This document shows, piece after piece, positions 27,287-37,207 of a DNA stretch of 64,000 nt. How positions within the stretch are numbered: the first letter of the stretch is position 1; each line of letters begins with the position of its first letter. The notes under the pieces are model-generated. The model was not told the origin of the DNA, ran no database searches, and worked only from the letters and a program-made list of their open reading frames with translations. The DNA is taken from positions 1,927,561 to 1,991,560 of the forward strand of contig NZ_LELK01000001.1 of assembly GCF_001039475.1 (NCBI RefSeq). The letters are read 5' to 3'. A program made the position numbers and the translations under genes. The DNA comes from Guptibacillus hwajinpoensis (lineage in GTDB: Bacteria; Bacillota; Bacilli; Bacillales; Guptibacillaceae).

Positions 27287-27925
27287 TTAAGGCAATGGTA
27301 CCAACTGGTGTTGCACGGCATAGATAATGGCTTGAGATCTGCTTTTCACATTCAGCTTTTTGTATATTTTGCTTACATGAATCTTAACCGTTTTATCGCT
27401 AATATAAAGTTCTTCACCAATCTCTTTGTTACTCTTCCCACTAACTAGACAGATAAGGACTTCCTTTTCACGATCCGTAAGCTCAGAAGTGCTCGACGCC
27501 TCCTGCTTTTGATTATAGAATCCTAGCAGCCTTTTCGTAAGCGTGGGATCAATGATAGACTCTCCTTTTGCAACAGTTCGAATCGCTTCCACAACTTGAT
27601 CTGTTGGGAGATCCTTGAGCAAGTAGCCGTCAGCCCCTTCTCTAATTGCAGCCATGAAATATTCATCGTGACTATGCATCGTCAAGACTAGTACCTTCAC
27701 AGAAGGATAATCCCGTTTCAACATTCCTGTTAACTCAATCCCGTTTTTATCGGGAATGTTAATATCCATTAGCACAACATCAGGTTGACACGATGTGACG
27801 ACACGAACAACCTCATTTCCATTAACCGCTTCACCTACTACCTTAATGTCCTCTTCCATTTCTAGAATGTTTTTTAGACCATCACGCAAAACAGCATGAT
27901 CATCCACTAGCATGACGTTGATCAT
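27287..27925 (-). CDS. NarL/LuxR-type response regulator
   Basis: 212 residues from ATG 27925 (GAGGGGGG site). Receiver domain with phospho-acceptor Asp54 (VVLMDINIPDKNG) and a LuxR helix-turn-helix at the C-terminus (LTDREKEVLICLVSGKSNKEIGEELYI..TVKIHVSKIYKKL split across about 145-195). It overlaps the end of the kinase gene by 26 bases. Target genes unknown. Confidence 0.93.
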   Translation of the reverse strand: MINVMLVDDHAVLRDGLKNILEMEEDIKVVGEAVNGNEVVRVVTSCQPDVVLMDINIPDKNGIELTGMLKRDYPSVKVLVLTMHSHDEYFMAAIREGADGYLLKDLPTDQVVEAIRTVAKGESIIDPTLTKRLLGFYNQKQEASSTSELTDREKEVLICLVSGKSNKEIGEELYISDKTVKIHVSKIYKKLNVKSRSQAIIYAVQHQLVPLP

Positions 27926-29750
27926 GTTCCATTCCCCCCTCAAGACCAAGCTTTGGTATCGCTAAACTAATTTCTGTCCCTTCGCCTTCTCTACTATCAA
28001 TTTGTAGAGTAGCTTCTATTTTCTCTGCTTGTTCATTCATACTTAAAATACCAAAATGAGGATCTTTCTTGGCTTTCACCATCGCTCCTAACAATGAGAA
28101 ACCAACGCCATCATCTGTCATTTTTAATAAAACATGCTCTTTCTGGTAGCTCAGTAATACGGTAACGCTAGTAGCTTTCGCATGCTTAATTGTATTTTGA
28201 ACACTTTCCTGAAAGATATCAAACATTACTTTTTCCACCATCGGACTTAACACAATGGGCTTTCCGCGCTCCTCGAATGAAAGATTCAGCTGAGATTCTT
28301 TCTTGATCACATCAATTCTTTTAAGGATCGCCTGTTTTAATCCAACACGTTCTGTCTCATACGGGCGTAAGGCATAAATTGACTCTCTTATTTCTTTCAA
28401 ACTATGTCTAAGTTTGCTTAAGCTGTCCACAAGGATATCATTTGCTTCCGCAGGCTTTTGATAGAATTTCCTATTAGCTGTTTCAAGCTTCAATACAGCT
28501 CCTGCAAGTGACTGGGCGACTCCATCATGGATCTCTCTTGCAATACGATTACGTTCTTCTAACACGGTCCTTTTTTCCTGCTCAGAAATTAGCATTCGGG
28601 TTTTAATAACGACTGCTAATTGATTCGCGAGCGTTGCAACAGATTGAATATCTTCCTGTCTGAAACTATGTGTTCTGCTTCTTGCAACAACAAACATACC
28701 AAGAGATTTTCCTTCTAAAATAATGGGTGCATACACGAAAGCTTTTAGTGCTTTATCAAAACATGAGGGCACAATCCCTGGGTTTTTCTTTCGATCTTGA
28801 AAAACCTCCGTCTCGCTAATATCATCAAAATCCTTTATTCCATGTGGAGCCATACATTCTTCTTTCACAACCTGACCATGGGAGAAACGAACTCTCCATC
28901 GCCCATTTTCCTTAACCCACAGCACACTTGCATCAACATCTACAAAATCGTTAAGGCTTGTTTCAATCGAGTCTACCCAATTTTTTGTTGGTAGCCATCT
29001 ATTTAATTCTGTTGAGATCGCAAACAAAGCTTTCAGTCGATTCCGCTCAGTATGTAGCCTAACAATAATGGCGCTGAGCAATGCAAAACCGACAAGAGGT
29101 GAGAAAAAGAAAAAGTAGGAAAACACATCTATTACGCCTCTATTCTGATTCGAGACGTAGAACATGACCCCTATGTAAATGATCGAGATGACACCACTGA
29201 TGAGCTCAGTTATAAACTTTGTTCGCCAAATTTGGATTGGATAGGTTTGTGGTCGAATGATTAATACCAGATCTACAAGTAGATTGTTAATCACATAGTA
29301 CGCGCCGGTTAATAGCATCACGGAAATCAATGAACTGTTCTCTGATTGACTATAGAATGGTTCAAGTAAACGGGCAATGGATACAGCAGCTATGAAACTT
29401 AGTACGAGTTGAGAAGGATTAAAGAATACAATCCGAAGCGGCCTTCTTCGGATGACATTAACCAGAAGTACAATTATTGCATAGATCACCATTGCGAGTG
29501 GTAATCCTTCTACAGCGTAAATTGTATAAATTAAAGGAAAGCTTAAAGACGTATATCCTTTCCAAACAGAAATAGGATAGTATTCTGTTACAAATAGAAA
29601 GCCGACTAACAACACGAATACTCCAAAGTTTTCTGGTTGTTGAATATGCAAAGCCATCCAACCAACTGATAACCAGCCAATAAGGGATACAAGCGTTAAA
29701 AACCACCTGGCGTGCCTTTCTCTTCTCTGAATAGGTGCTTTATGCTCCAT
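27900..29750 (-). CDS. Membrane sensor histidine kinase (HisKA_3 family)
   Basis: 616 residues from ATG 29750, spaced correctly from GGAGG; an ATG 12 bases upstream overlaps that site. N-terminal seven or eight membrane helices (to about 235), a GAF-like domain (about 250-390), the HisKA_3 box NRIAREIHDGVAQSLAGAV with the phospho-His, and a C-terminal HATPase (MTDDGVGFSL, GILSMNEQAEKI). Partner of the overlapping NarL-type regulator. The membrane part resembles MASE-like sensors; the signal is unknown. Confidence 0.92.
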   Translation of the reverse strand: MEHKAPIQRRERHARWFLTLVSLIGWLSVGWMALHIQQPENFGVFVLLVGFLFVTEYYPISVWKGYTSLSFPLIYTIYAVEGLPLAMVIYAIIVLLVNVIRRRPLRIVFFNPSQLVLSFIAAVSIARLLEPFYSQSENSSLISVMLLTGAYYVINNLLVDLVLIIRPQTYPIQIWRTKFITELISGVISIIYIGVMFYVSNQNRGVIDVFSYFFFFSPLVGFALLSAIIVRLHTERNRLKALFAISTELNRWLPTKNWVDSIETSLNDFVDVDASVLWVKENGRWRVRFSHGQVVKEECMAPHGIKDFDDISETEVFQDRKKNPGIVPSCFDKALKAFVYAPIILEGKSLGMFVVARSRTHSFRQEDIQSVATLANQLAVVIKTRMLISEQEKRTVLEERNRIAREIHDGVAQSLAGAVLKLETANRKFYQKPAEANDILVDSLSKLRHSLKEIRESIYALRPYETERVGLKQAILKRIDVIKKESQLNLSFEERGKPIVLSPMVEKVMFDIFQESVQNTIKHAKATSVTVLLSYQKEHVLLKMTDDGVGFSLLGAMVKAKKDPHFGILSMNEQAEKIEATLQIDSREGEGTEISLAIPKLGLEGGMEHDQRHASG

Positions 29751-30114
29751 TTCGGCCTCCATTCGACATTATCTGAATTTTCCCTCTATAACTAGTTTAC
29801 ATGACTTTGAATTTTTTATAAAGAACACAAATTAGTCGGCGAATAAAGTTGAGATTGGTTTATATCCGCGATTCTACATTTCTGTCATAAAAAAAGAATC
29901 CTCGAACTAGAGGATCCTTTGAGAAGTTATAAACAACCCGGAACTAGTCGAAATGGAGATCCACTAACCAATCCCGGGGCCAACCCTTTGATGTAAGGGT
30001 TTGATACCTTTCATTATGACAAACATCTTCCCTTTTACCAATTCAACTAAGGATATAACTATTTATAGTACTTTAGATGTATAACCAACCATCTCCCTCT
30101 ATTCACTAAAATGC
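29751..30114. other. Intergenic region between kinase and ynfA genes
   Basis: No gene. It holds a perfect 0A-box-like TGTCGAA in minus orientation beside the kinase start, one TATCCGCG word near 29865, a hairpin with minus-strand T run at 29890-29918 (probable terminator of the ynfA transcript), and a GC-rich stretch at 29935-30003 with the inverted repeat aaccctttgatgtaagggtt. Origin of the last is unknown. Confidence 0.5.
29890..29918 (-). terminator. Probable terminator of the ynfA transcript
   Basis: Minus-strand ggatcctc-tagttc-gaggattc followed by seven T, about 200 bases after the ynfA stop. Confidence 0.65.
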
Positions 30115-30435
30115 TTAATTCCGCGGAACTAACATAATGGTGACTCCTACTAAACAAATAGCAGCTCCAAGAATGTCGTATAAATCAGGCGTTTTCTTAT
30201 CTATTCCCCATCCCCAGAGGACTGACATGATAATAAAAACGCCACCATATGCAGCGTACACTCTTCCAAACGACGGGAAAACCTGCCACGTTGCAATGAT
30301 GCCATATAGAACTAATGCAACACCACCAGCTAGTCCAAGTAAACTTGAATATCCTTCCCGAAGCCAGAGCCATATCAGATAGCCACCTCCAATTTCTGCA
30401 AGACCTGCTAGTACGAATAATAGAATAGCTTTCAT
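30115..30435 (-). CDS. ynfA: YnfA family (UPF0060) membrane protein
   Basis: 106 residues, four membrane helices. Diagnostic stretches are [20 protein letters not shown] and [21 protein letters not shown]. It resembles small multidrug resistance folds; the function is not firmly established. ATG after AAAAGGAGTGATAG. Confidence 0.93.
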   Translation of the reverse strand: MKAILLFVLAGLAEIGGGYLIWLWLREGYSSLLGLAGGVALVLYGIIATWQVFPSFGRVYAAYGGVFIIMSVLWGWGIDKKTPDLYDILGAAICLVGVTIMLVPRN

Positions 30436-30597
30436 AAATCTATCACTCCTTTTTCATGAGCTTTGAATAGTTAATAGACATTTTTTGAGTTAAAATAAAC
30501 CCAATCGGTACTTAAGTATGATAATCTATTACAAAATGATTTCAACTATAGGAGACAATCATGTAAGAATAACTACTAACAGGAGAAGAGGATACCC

Positions 30598-32190
30598 ATG
30601 GCGCAACGTGATCAATACATACAAAAATCTAAAAACACCTGCGAGCATGTTTATGGAATGGATCCCAACTCAATTCCCGTTTTACATGTGTTACTTTCTG
30701 AAGAAGAACTAGAATTACGTTTACAAAAATATGAAAGTTCACTTTCTATCATACAAAAATTCATGCAGAAGCTCCTAAGCTATCTTACCGAAACTCCCAC
30801 TATGGTTGTCACAACAGATCATGAGGGATATATTCTCGATGCTTATGGTGATGATCGTTTTAAAAGTATGACAGATTCTTTCGGAATCGCTAGAGGAGTT
30901 CGTTTTGATGAATCTACTGCAGGAACAAATTCAATTTCACTTGCACTTCAATATAACGAACCTGTGCATCTTGTCGGTTTGGATCATTATCACAACTGCT
31001 TTGAACAGGTTGCATGCTACTCTGCTCCATTCTCCTACGAGAATGGACAACTAATGGGTACGGTATCTCTCATGACAACGAAAGAATATGCGTCCCCGCT
31101 CCACCTTGGATTGCTTTCATCTGCAATTGATACGATTGAACAAGAAATTAAATTGAATCAACAGAACGATCAGCTGCATCTTTATAATCAAATGTTAATG
31201 AGTGCCACACCACTGGGAATAATCATCACCGATCAAGAAGGACATATTCTTGAATACAATTTGAGCGCCGAGACGATTACTGGTAGAAACAAGCAAGAAA
31301 TGATCGGAAGAATAATTACGTCAATTCCAGAACTTGCTCCTTTTTTCCAGCACGTATGCAATAAAAAAAAGAGCCTTGTAAATATCGAGTTAACATTCTC
31401 TGCTAGTAATGAGAAAAGATGCTTCCTTGATATTTTGCCTCTTTTTGATGAAACAAACAACCAGCTCGTTGGGGCTTTTGCACAGTTTAGAGACATGACA
31501 TCTTATTATGAATTGCAGGACCAGGTGATTCAATCGGAGAAACTATCCGCTATCGGAAAGCTAGGAGCAGGATTTGCACATGAAATCCGAAACCCACTCA
31601 CGTCCATTATCGGTTTTACACAGATGTTAGATGTCGATGACGAGCAAGCGAAATACGTGAATATCATTAAAGATGAACTAGAACGTATGAAAAACCTCGT
31701 TAATCAATTTGTCATGATGGGAAAACCAACGATTAGCCAACGTAGAACAGGAAATTTAACGACTCTAATTTCAGAAACAGTTGAATTAATGAATAGTAAT
31801 GCTCATTTATTTAATGTTGAAATTTACTTCAATGATCGGGAAAATCTATTTATATGTATGGACGCTTCACAAATTAAGCAAGTGCTGATCAACTTCATCA
31901 AAAATGCTATAGAAGCTATGGCTGAGGGTGGACAGATCTGGGTTAGTCTTCAAAAGGACCGCACGAGTGTTACTATTACCGTTGAAGACAACGGCCAGGG
32001 TATGACTAAGGAAGAAGTTAAACAACTTGGTACGCCTTTCTTCAGTTCAAAAAGAAGTGGGCTTGGGATCGGACTTTCAATTTGTTTTGATATTATCAAG
32101 GCACATGAAGGAAAAGTTTCTGTTGAATCAGAAGAAGGCGATGGAACAAAAGTCCATCTTACCCTACCATATCAAAGAGAAGAGGTTTAA
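30598..32190 (+). CDS. Orphan GAF-PAS sensor histidine kinase
   Basis: 530 residues, no membrane segment, so cytosolic. The N-terminal 190 residues resemble the GAF sensor of AcoR-type activators (RFDESTAGTNSISLAL, HYHNCFEQVACYSAPF). A PAS domain follows (about 200-310), then HisKA with GFAHEIRNPLTSI and HATPase with NAIEAM, DNGQGM, GLGIGLSIC. This HisKA/PAS layout resembles sporulation kinases (KinA/KinE group), and no response regulator is adjacent. A role in the Spo0 phosphorelay is inference only. ATG is weakly served by AGGAGAAGAGG. Confidence 0.88.
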   Translation: MAQRDQYIQKSKNTCEHVYGMDPNSIPVLHVLLSEEELELRLQKYESSLSIIQKFMQKLLSYLTETPTMVVTTDHEGYILDAYGDDRFKSMTDSFGIARGVRFDESTAGTNSISLALQYNEPVHLVGLDHYHNCFEQVACYSAPFSYENGQLMGTVSLMTTKEYASPLHLGLLSSAIDTIEQEIKLNQQNDQLHLYNQMLMSATPLGIIITDQEGHILEYNLSAETITGRNKQEMIGRIITSIPELAPFFQHVCNKKKSLVNIELTFSASNEKRCFLDILPLFDETNNQLVGAFAQFRDMTSYYELQDQVIQSEKLSAIGKLGAGFAHEIRNPLTSIIGFTQMLDVDDEQAKYVNIIKDELERMKNLVNQFVMMGKPTISQRRTGNLTTLISETVELMNSNAHLFNVEIYFNDRENLFICMDASQIKQVLINFIKNAIEAMAEGGQIWVSLQKDRTSVTITVEDNGQGMTKEEVKQLGTPFFSSKRSGLGIGLSICFDIIKAHEGKVSVESEEGDGTKVHLTLPYQREEV

Positions 32191-32210
32191 CACCTCTTCT
32201 CTTTTTTTTA
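32177..32210 (+). terminator. Terminator of the orphan kinase gene
   Basis: agagaagaggt-ttaac-acctcttctct plus T run; the stem includes the final codons and the stop. Confidence 0.88.
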
Positions 32211-32225
32211 TCTAAAACATAACAA

Positions 32226-32263
32226 AGCCTGCCACCTAAAGGAGATCCTTTAAGTGGCAGGCT
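32226..32263 (-). terminator. Terminator of the put operon
   Basis: agcctgccac and aaagga pair with tccttt and gtggcaggct; a modest T-rich tail on the minus strand. Confidence 0.75.
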
Positions 32264-32289
32264 GGTTACTGTTCTCATTTCAATTCAGC

Positions 32290-33837
32290 TTAAAACATTT
32301 CTGAAACAGTTTTTGCTTGCATGTGAAGTCCAAGATAATCCGGACCACCTGCTTTAGAATCTGTTCCAGACATTTTGAATCCACCAAATGGATGGTATCC
32401 AACAATCGCACCTGTACAGTTACGGTTGAAGTATAGGTTACCTACATGGAAGTCCATTTTCGCCTGTTCGATGTGTGCACGGTTATTCGTGATAACAGCA
32501 CCTGTTAAGCCATACTCTGTATTGTTCGCAATCTCAATTGCTTCATCGAAGTTATCTGCTTTCGTTAAGCAAACAACCGGTCCGAAGATTTCTTCCTGCT
32601 GCATCCGGGATTTCGGAGCAAGATCAGCAAACACAGTTGGCTTGATGAAATACCCTTTAGAGTCATCGCCTTCTCCACCTGCAACAAGACGTCCTTCTTC
32701 TTTCCCGATCTCAATGTAGCTCATGATCTTATCGAAAGAAGCCTGGTCAATGACTGGTCCCATGTACACATCTGGACCTGTCGTTTCGCCTAGCGTAAGT
32801 TCATTTGTTAATTCTACGACGCGATCGCGGACTTGATCGTATACCTCTTTAAGAATGACCGCACGGGAGCCTGCAGAACATTTCTGACCAGAGAAACCAA
32901 ATGCCGAGACAACAATTGCCTGTGCAGCAAGTTCAAGATCTGCATCTTTATCTACAACGATCGTATCTTTACCACCCATTTCAACGATCACTCGCTTCAA
33001 GTGTTGTTGACCAGGCTGTACTTTTGCCGCACGCTCATAGATGCGCGTTCCAACTTCACGTGAACCAGTAAATGTAATGATTGATGTTTTTGGATGGTCA
33101 ACAAGATAGTCGCCTACTTCTGCGCCGCTTCCTGGTACGAAGTTCAATACGCCTTTTGGAAGGCCAGCTTCTTCAAGTACTTCTACGAATTTCGCAGCTA
33201 CAACTGGTGTTGCACTTGCTGGTTTAAGAAGTACTGTATTTCCTGTAACAAGCGGTGCTACTGCTGTACCAGCCATAATTGCAAACGCAAAGTTCCACGG
33301 TGGAATAACAAGAGCTACTCCGCTTGGCGTGTAAACATAGCGGTTCTGTTCGCCTGGACGACTTTCGATTGCTTTTCCTTCACCAAGCTCAATCATCTGA
33401 CGAGCATAGTATTCCATGAAATCAATTGCTTCTGCAGTATCAGCATCAGCCTCTTTCCAAGGCTTTCCTGCTTCATAAACAAGGTATGCAGAGAATTCAT
33501 GCTTACGGCGACGAACAATCGCAGCTGCGCGGAATAGAAGTTCAGCACGAGAGCGAGCAGACCATTTTCTCCAGCCTTCAAATGCTTCATCAGCAGCTTG
33601 GATCGCTCTCTCAGCATGCTCTTTTGTTGCTTTCGAAACGCGTCCAACAACTTGCTCTTTGTTTGCCGGATTTATGGAAACAATTTTGTCCTCTGTACTT
33701 ACACGCTCACCATTAATGAGAAGATCATGATCTTTACCGAGCTCTTCTTTTACTAGCTTCAGTGCTTCTTCAAAAGCCTTCTTGTTTTCCTTAACAGTGA
33801 AATCAGTAAACGGTTCGTGTTTGTATGGTACTACCAT
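32290..33837 (-). CDS. pruA: L-glutamate gamma-semialdehyde dehydrogenase
   Basis: 515 residues, the exact length of B. subtilis RocA/PutC. NAD-dependent aldehyde dehydrogenase with catalytic Cys in [10 protein letters not shown], general base Glu in [12 protein letters not shown] motif [13 protein letters not shown] and the signature PWNFAFAI. It oxidises P5C/glutamate semialdehyde to glutamate, the second step of proline breakdown, after PutB encoded 34 bases upstream. Confidence 0.96.
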   Translation of the reverse strand: MVVPYKHEPFTDFTVKENKKAFEEALKLVKEELGKDHDLLINGERVSTEDKIVSINPANKEQVVGRVSKATKEHAERAIQAADEAFEGWRKWSARSRAELLFRAAAIVRRRKHEFSAYLVYEAGKPWKEADADTAEAIDFMEYYARQMIELGEGKAIESRPGEQNRYVYTPSGVALVIPPWNFAFAIMAGTAVAPLVTGNTVLLKPASATPVVAAKFVEVLEEAGLPKGVLNFVPGSGAEVGDYLVDHPKTSIITFTGSREVGTRIYERAAKVQPGQQHLKRVIVEMGGKDTIVVDKDADLELAAQAIVVSAFGFSGQKCSAGSRAVILKEVYDQVRDRVVELTNELTLGETTGPDVYMGPVIDQASFDKIMSYIEIGKEEGRLVAGGEGDDSKGYFIKPTVFADLAPKSRMQQEEIFGPVVCLTKADNFDEAIEIANNTEYGLTGAVITNNRAHIEQAKMDFHVGNLYFNRNCTGAIVGYHPFGGFKMSGTDSKAGGPDYLGLHMQAKTVSEMF

Positions 33838-33871
33838 GAGTAAATTCCCCTTTCGAATTTAAAAATTGATT

Positions 33872-34798
33872 TTATTTTTTTAACAATCCATTTAACGCAA
33901 AAGCAATGTTGGCAGGTCGTTCGGCTAACCGCCTCATAAAATACCCATACCAGTCATTTCCATAGGGCATATACACTCTTACTGTATAGCCTTCAGATAA
34001 AAGTTCTAGCTGTCTTTCGCTTCGCATGCCATATAGCATCTGGAATTCAAATTGATCTTTCGAAATGCCATGTTCTCTGACTAATTCTTTCGTGTACTGA
34101 ATAATCGCGTCATCATGACTTGCAATTGCTGTGTAATTCCCATTCAATAAATGCTTCTTAATAAGGAGTTTCAAGTTATGATCAACATCAGATTTAGCAG
34201 GAAATGCTACTTCCGCTGATTCCTTGTAAGCGCCTTTAACAAGTCGTAAATTTGGCTTTACTTCGTTTAAATCATCCAGGTCCTGATCTGATCGATATAA
34301 ATAAGATTGAATAACAGTTCCAATGTTGCTGTACTGCTTCTTTAGTGCTTTGTAGAGATCGAGCGTTGCCTGTGTCCTTGACGAGTCTTCCATATCAATC
34401 GTCACAAACACATCATACTTCCTAGCCTCATCCATAATCTGAATCATATTCTCCCATACAAGATCGTGATTAATATCAAGACCAAGTGACGTTACTTTAA
34501 GGGAAAGTTGTGAATTCAAATCATGAGCGCTGATCATTCGAATCGTCTGTAAACACTCAAGCGTTCGTTCTCTCGCTTCAGCTTCTGAAGCAACAAACTC
34601 CCCGAGATGGTCGACTGTCACACGTAACCCCTGACTATTCAAACTCTGAATTAGAGGTACAGCGTGCTCAAAGGATTCCCCGCCAACAATCTTATCAGCC
34701 CCAAACTTACTACCCCATCGTTTAGCAAATCGATCGAGTGAAGGCCTGCTGGCAAGAAAAAGGAAAAAACTCTTGTTGAGGGCTTCCAACGCTACCAC
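33872..34798 (-). CDS. putB: Proline dehydrogenase
   Basis: 308-residue FAD-dependent PRODH barrel. Family landmarks are VTVDHLGEFV, KVTSLGLDI, VTIDMEDSSRTQATLDLYK, RLVKGAYKESAEVAFP, EFQMLYGMRSE and YMPYGNDWYGYFMRRLAERP. It oxidises proline to P5C at the membrane. The start is uncertain: GTG 34798 almost touches AAAGGAG, and the TTG at 34789 is better spaced. No putP is adjacent. Confidence 0.95.
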   Translation of the reverse strand: MVALEALNKSFFLFLASRPSLDRFAKRWGSKFGADKIVGGESFEHAVPLIQSLNSQGLRVTVDHLGEFVASEAEARERTLECLQTIRMISAHDLNSQLSLKVTSLGLDINHDLVWENMIQIMDEARKYDVFVTIDMEDSSRTQATLDLYKALKKQYSNIGTVIQSYLYRSDQDLDDLNEVKPNLRLVKGAYKESAEVAFPAKSDVDHNLKLLIKKHLLNGNYTAIASHDDAIIQYTKELVREHGISKDQFEFQMLYGMRSERQLELLSEGYTVRVYMPYGNDWYGYFMRRLAERPANIAFALNGLLKK

Positions 34799-35001
34799 GC
34801 TCCTTTAACCTATATCTCCAAACATTCATCAAGCAGCAAGTCGTAATAATATTTTCTTTCTTGTGAAAATTATATCGATTTTATAGTCCATCTGACAACG
34901 TATTGAAAACACAATAGTTCCCACCGATTTTTGTGGTTTAAGCACAATAGAAAAGCGAAAGCGGCTGTTTAGACCCCACAGGCACTGTGGAGCGTGCTCA
35001 C

Positions 35002-35027
35002 AAAAAAGAAGCTGCAACCGCAGCTTC
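35002..35027 (-). terminator. Terminator of putR
   Basis: gaagctgc-ggtt-gcagcttc followed by TTTTTT on the minus strand. Confidence 0.82.
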
Positions 35028-35031
35028 TCTG

Positions 35032-35115
35032 TTTAGACAATATAATTGGGATTTGGACAATAAAAATGTATTTTGGCTAATATAATTTGGTTTCGGACAA
35101 TATATCCGAATTTTG
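35032..35115. repeat. Array of GGACAATATAATT-like words
   Basis: Five related words (agacaatataattggg, ggacaataaaaatgt, ggctaatataatttgg, ggacaatatatccga, ggataataa) separated by a few bases. It lies between the putR stop and the putR terminator, as the TATCCGCG array does for the ABM gene. Confidence 0.6.
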
Positions 35116-35147
35116 GATAATAACCCACCCACTCCAAACAAACCGAC

Positions 35148-36434
35148 CTATTTCGTAGCGCCTTTTTGCTCCTCTACAGCAGCCAGATATCGATTGTAGT
35201 AAGACGGAATGTTGTTTAGTAACAACAATTCAATATAAATATGACTTTTCATATTAAAATCTTCAAAATCGATGTCCGTTAAATCCTGGATCTGCTTCAT
35301 GCGGTAATTAAGTGTATTCGGATGGATAAAGAGCTCGGCAGCCGTATGCTTTCCTTTACCATTGTTTGATAAGTACACTTCAAGTGTTTTTAACAAACTA
35401 GAATGACTCACTGAATCTTTCTCCATCAAGTTTAATAGGTTCTGATTGTAATAATGTTCTGTATTGTTTTTCTCATAAAGCGCAGCAAGATATCGATATA
35501 CGCCAAGTTTGGAGAACTCGCGTGGCATCACGTCAGGTCTAGGTCCAATAAAATCAGCGGTCTCAATGACTTCCAGTGCTTCAAGAAAACTCTTTCTCAT
35601 ATCAATGAGCTCAACATACTCTTTTCCAATACCAATCAAAAAGGAATAGAATTCCTCATGAGTAAGTGCACTTTTTACGTATTCTACGAGCTCACGACTA
35701 TTTTCGATCGCTGAACCTTTCCGGTCTTTAGTTCCTGATATCACAGCGACAACTTGTAAATCTGTTTTAAGTACCTGTAATTTGTGACGTTTGAATCGAG
35801 ATAAAAGCTCAACTACTTCATTAAGAAGCGGTTCCTGCGCAGGTTCGGCTATCGACATGACGAGCACAGAAAAGCGGTCAGGTAATGGCAAACTCGCTAC
35901 CTGTGCTTTCCTCCGAATTTGATTCTCACTTTCATACTCATGAAGAAGAACGTTCCATAGAAGTTTTTCCTGCTTTCCCTCGTGCTCCTGTCCTTTTCGG
36001 TAGGATTTATGAATCAGCTGACCTATATGTGGAGTGATTTCAGTTAGAAACGTCACCTCTTCATCCGATAGAAGCGTATTCGTTTCTTGAACCCATACAT
36101 AGCCCATTGTTCGCTCTTCATAAATCGCTTTCACAACAATCCGTTGATAAAAACCGATCTCTTCAATTGGAGCTATCCGAATCGGTGCTTCATTGCTTTC
36201 CAACTGCTGTACAATGCCTTCTTTTTTCAGTCGATCAATAATGAAAACAGGACACTTTTTATACAAAATGGTTTTCTGTTGCGTTTGATCAAAGCTTTCA
36301 GATGCTGTGCTATATGAAATCAGTTCGAAATTTTTGTTTTCAATAATAACCGGCTTGTTTATAGCGATGCTGATGATTTCAGTTACTTTATGAATATCCG
36401 TCGCTTCTAAAATCTGTTCTTTTACATTTATCAT
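35148..36434 (-). CDS. putR: PucR/CdaR-type activator of proline utilisation
   Basis: 428 residues. Central GAF-like/GGDEF-like regulatory region and a C-terminal PucR helix-turn-helix (LLKTLEVYLSNNGKGKHTAAELFIHPNTLNYRMKQI region, about 345-395). Position directly upstream of putB-pruA in the same direction matches B. subtilis PutR, which activates put genes with proline (established for that protein). The ATG is at 36434. A terminator separates it from putB, so it is a separate unit. Confidence 0.88.
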   Translation of the reverse strand: MINVKEQILEATDIHKVTEIISIAINKPVIIENKNFELISYSTASESFDQTQQKTILYKKCPVFIIDRLKKEGIVQQLESNEAPIRIAPIEEIGFYQRIVVKAIYEERTMGYVWVQETNTLLSDEEVTFLTEITPHIGQLIHKSYRKGQEHEGKQEKLLWNVLLHEYESENQIRRKAQVASLPLPDRFSVLVMSIAEPAQEPLLNEVVELLSRFKRHKLQVLKTDLQVVAVISGTKDRKGSAIENSRELVEYVKSALTHEEFYSFLIGIGKEYVELIDMRKSFLEALEVIETADFIGPRPDVMPREFSKLGVYRYLAALYEKNNTEHYYNQNLLNLMEKDSVSHSSLLKTLEVYLSNNGKGKHTAAELFIHPNTLNYRMKQIQDLTDIDFEDFNMKSHIYIELLLLNNIPSYYNRYLAAVEEQKGATK

Positions 36435-36841
36435 GATCTACCCCTCCATCTCTGTACCGCCATTAACATTGAAACTAAAGGGTTTTAGCAATACTAGTCT
36501 ACGTCGTGTTCATCCACTCTTATTATAGCGATTTCTCTACAAAAGAAAAACGTTATGGGAACATTTACATTATATATTGAGCCTTTCAAAAAGGTCTCAA
36601 TAATCTATGGATTAACCAGGCTATCCCCTATGATAAACTATTGGAAACGCTTACTAAATAGCGGATTGAGATTCCCCTCACTAATTACAGCCTCTATTCT
36701 TCTAGCGTTTAATGCAGGAAATACACTGGTAGCAGCAATGACATATAACCTCCGCTTTATTTCTATTTAAAATAAAATGAACTTTACCCCTTCCATAATT
36801 GTATAAATATGTGAAAATGAAAAAATGAAGGGTGTGACAAT
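36435..36841. other. Intergenic region upstream of the ECF operon
   Basis: No supported gene. An open frame at 36555-36770 lacks a ribosome site and resembles nothing I know. It contains a hairpin ttgagcctt-tcaaa-aaggtctcaa near 36577-36600. The promoter of the downstream operon should lie in 36770-36830. Confidence 0.4.
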
Positions 36842-37207
36842 ATGGGTACTGGTTTTCTCGTAGGATTAATTGTTGCAGGTGTATTAGGCATTCTATTTGG
36901 TGTAATCATTGCTTCACTTCAGAAGCATGTTCACAAGAAAAACGGGAAGATTGACTTCTCAAAAACGAATCTCTACTTTTACTGGTCACGATGGGATTAC
37001 GTCATGATTACGTCAGCTGCTTACTCAATCATTTGTATAACGGGGCTTTTCTATTTAGTAGTAAGTGGAGAGGATATCCAAAATCCTTTTGTGCAGTTTT
37101 TTCTTCATCAAACGTTCGTCTTCCCATTGCTTACATTTCTCTGGTTCATTTTCCGACTTGCGTATACGTATAAGGGCATAAAAGAGCGCTGGCCGAATGA
37201 GTTTTAA
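36842..37207 (+). CDS. Four-helix membrane protein, unknown, first gene of the ECF operon
   Basis: 121 residues with three or four hydrophobic segments (about 4-26, 55-78, 86-108) and a basic loop LQKHVHKKNGK. ATG lies after GAAGGGTGTGAC. It overlaps the sigma-factor gene by 11 bases, implying coupled translation and possibly a role in sensing for that sigma factor. Family not recognised. Confidence 0.75.
   Translation: MGTGFLVGLIVAGVLGILFGVIIASLQKHVHKKNGKIDFSKTNLYFYWSRWDYVMITSAAYSIICITGLFYLVVSGEDIQNPFVQFFLHQTFVFPLLTFLWFIFRLAYTYKGIKERWPNEF

Larger units (their letters stand above)
34803..35147. other. putR-putB intergenic region
   Basis: No gene. Next to putR is the AT-rich word array at 35032-35115, then the putR terminator at 35002-35027. 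Between the terminator and putB is a GC-richer stretch (aaaagcgaaagcggctgttt, gaccccacaggcactgtgga) that looks like another degenerate dispersed repeat. The putB promoter should lie here; TTTATAGTC-type sequence is present but I cannot fix it. Confidence 0.5.

Noticed and set aside
33094-33537. 147-residue Cys/Tyr-rich plus-strand ORF
   Set aside because: Antisense shadow of the well-supported pruA gene.
36555-36770. 71-residue plus-strand ORF before the ECF operon
   Set aside because: No ribosome site and no recognisable protein features; listed only as intergenic sequence.
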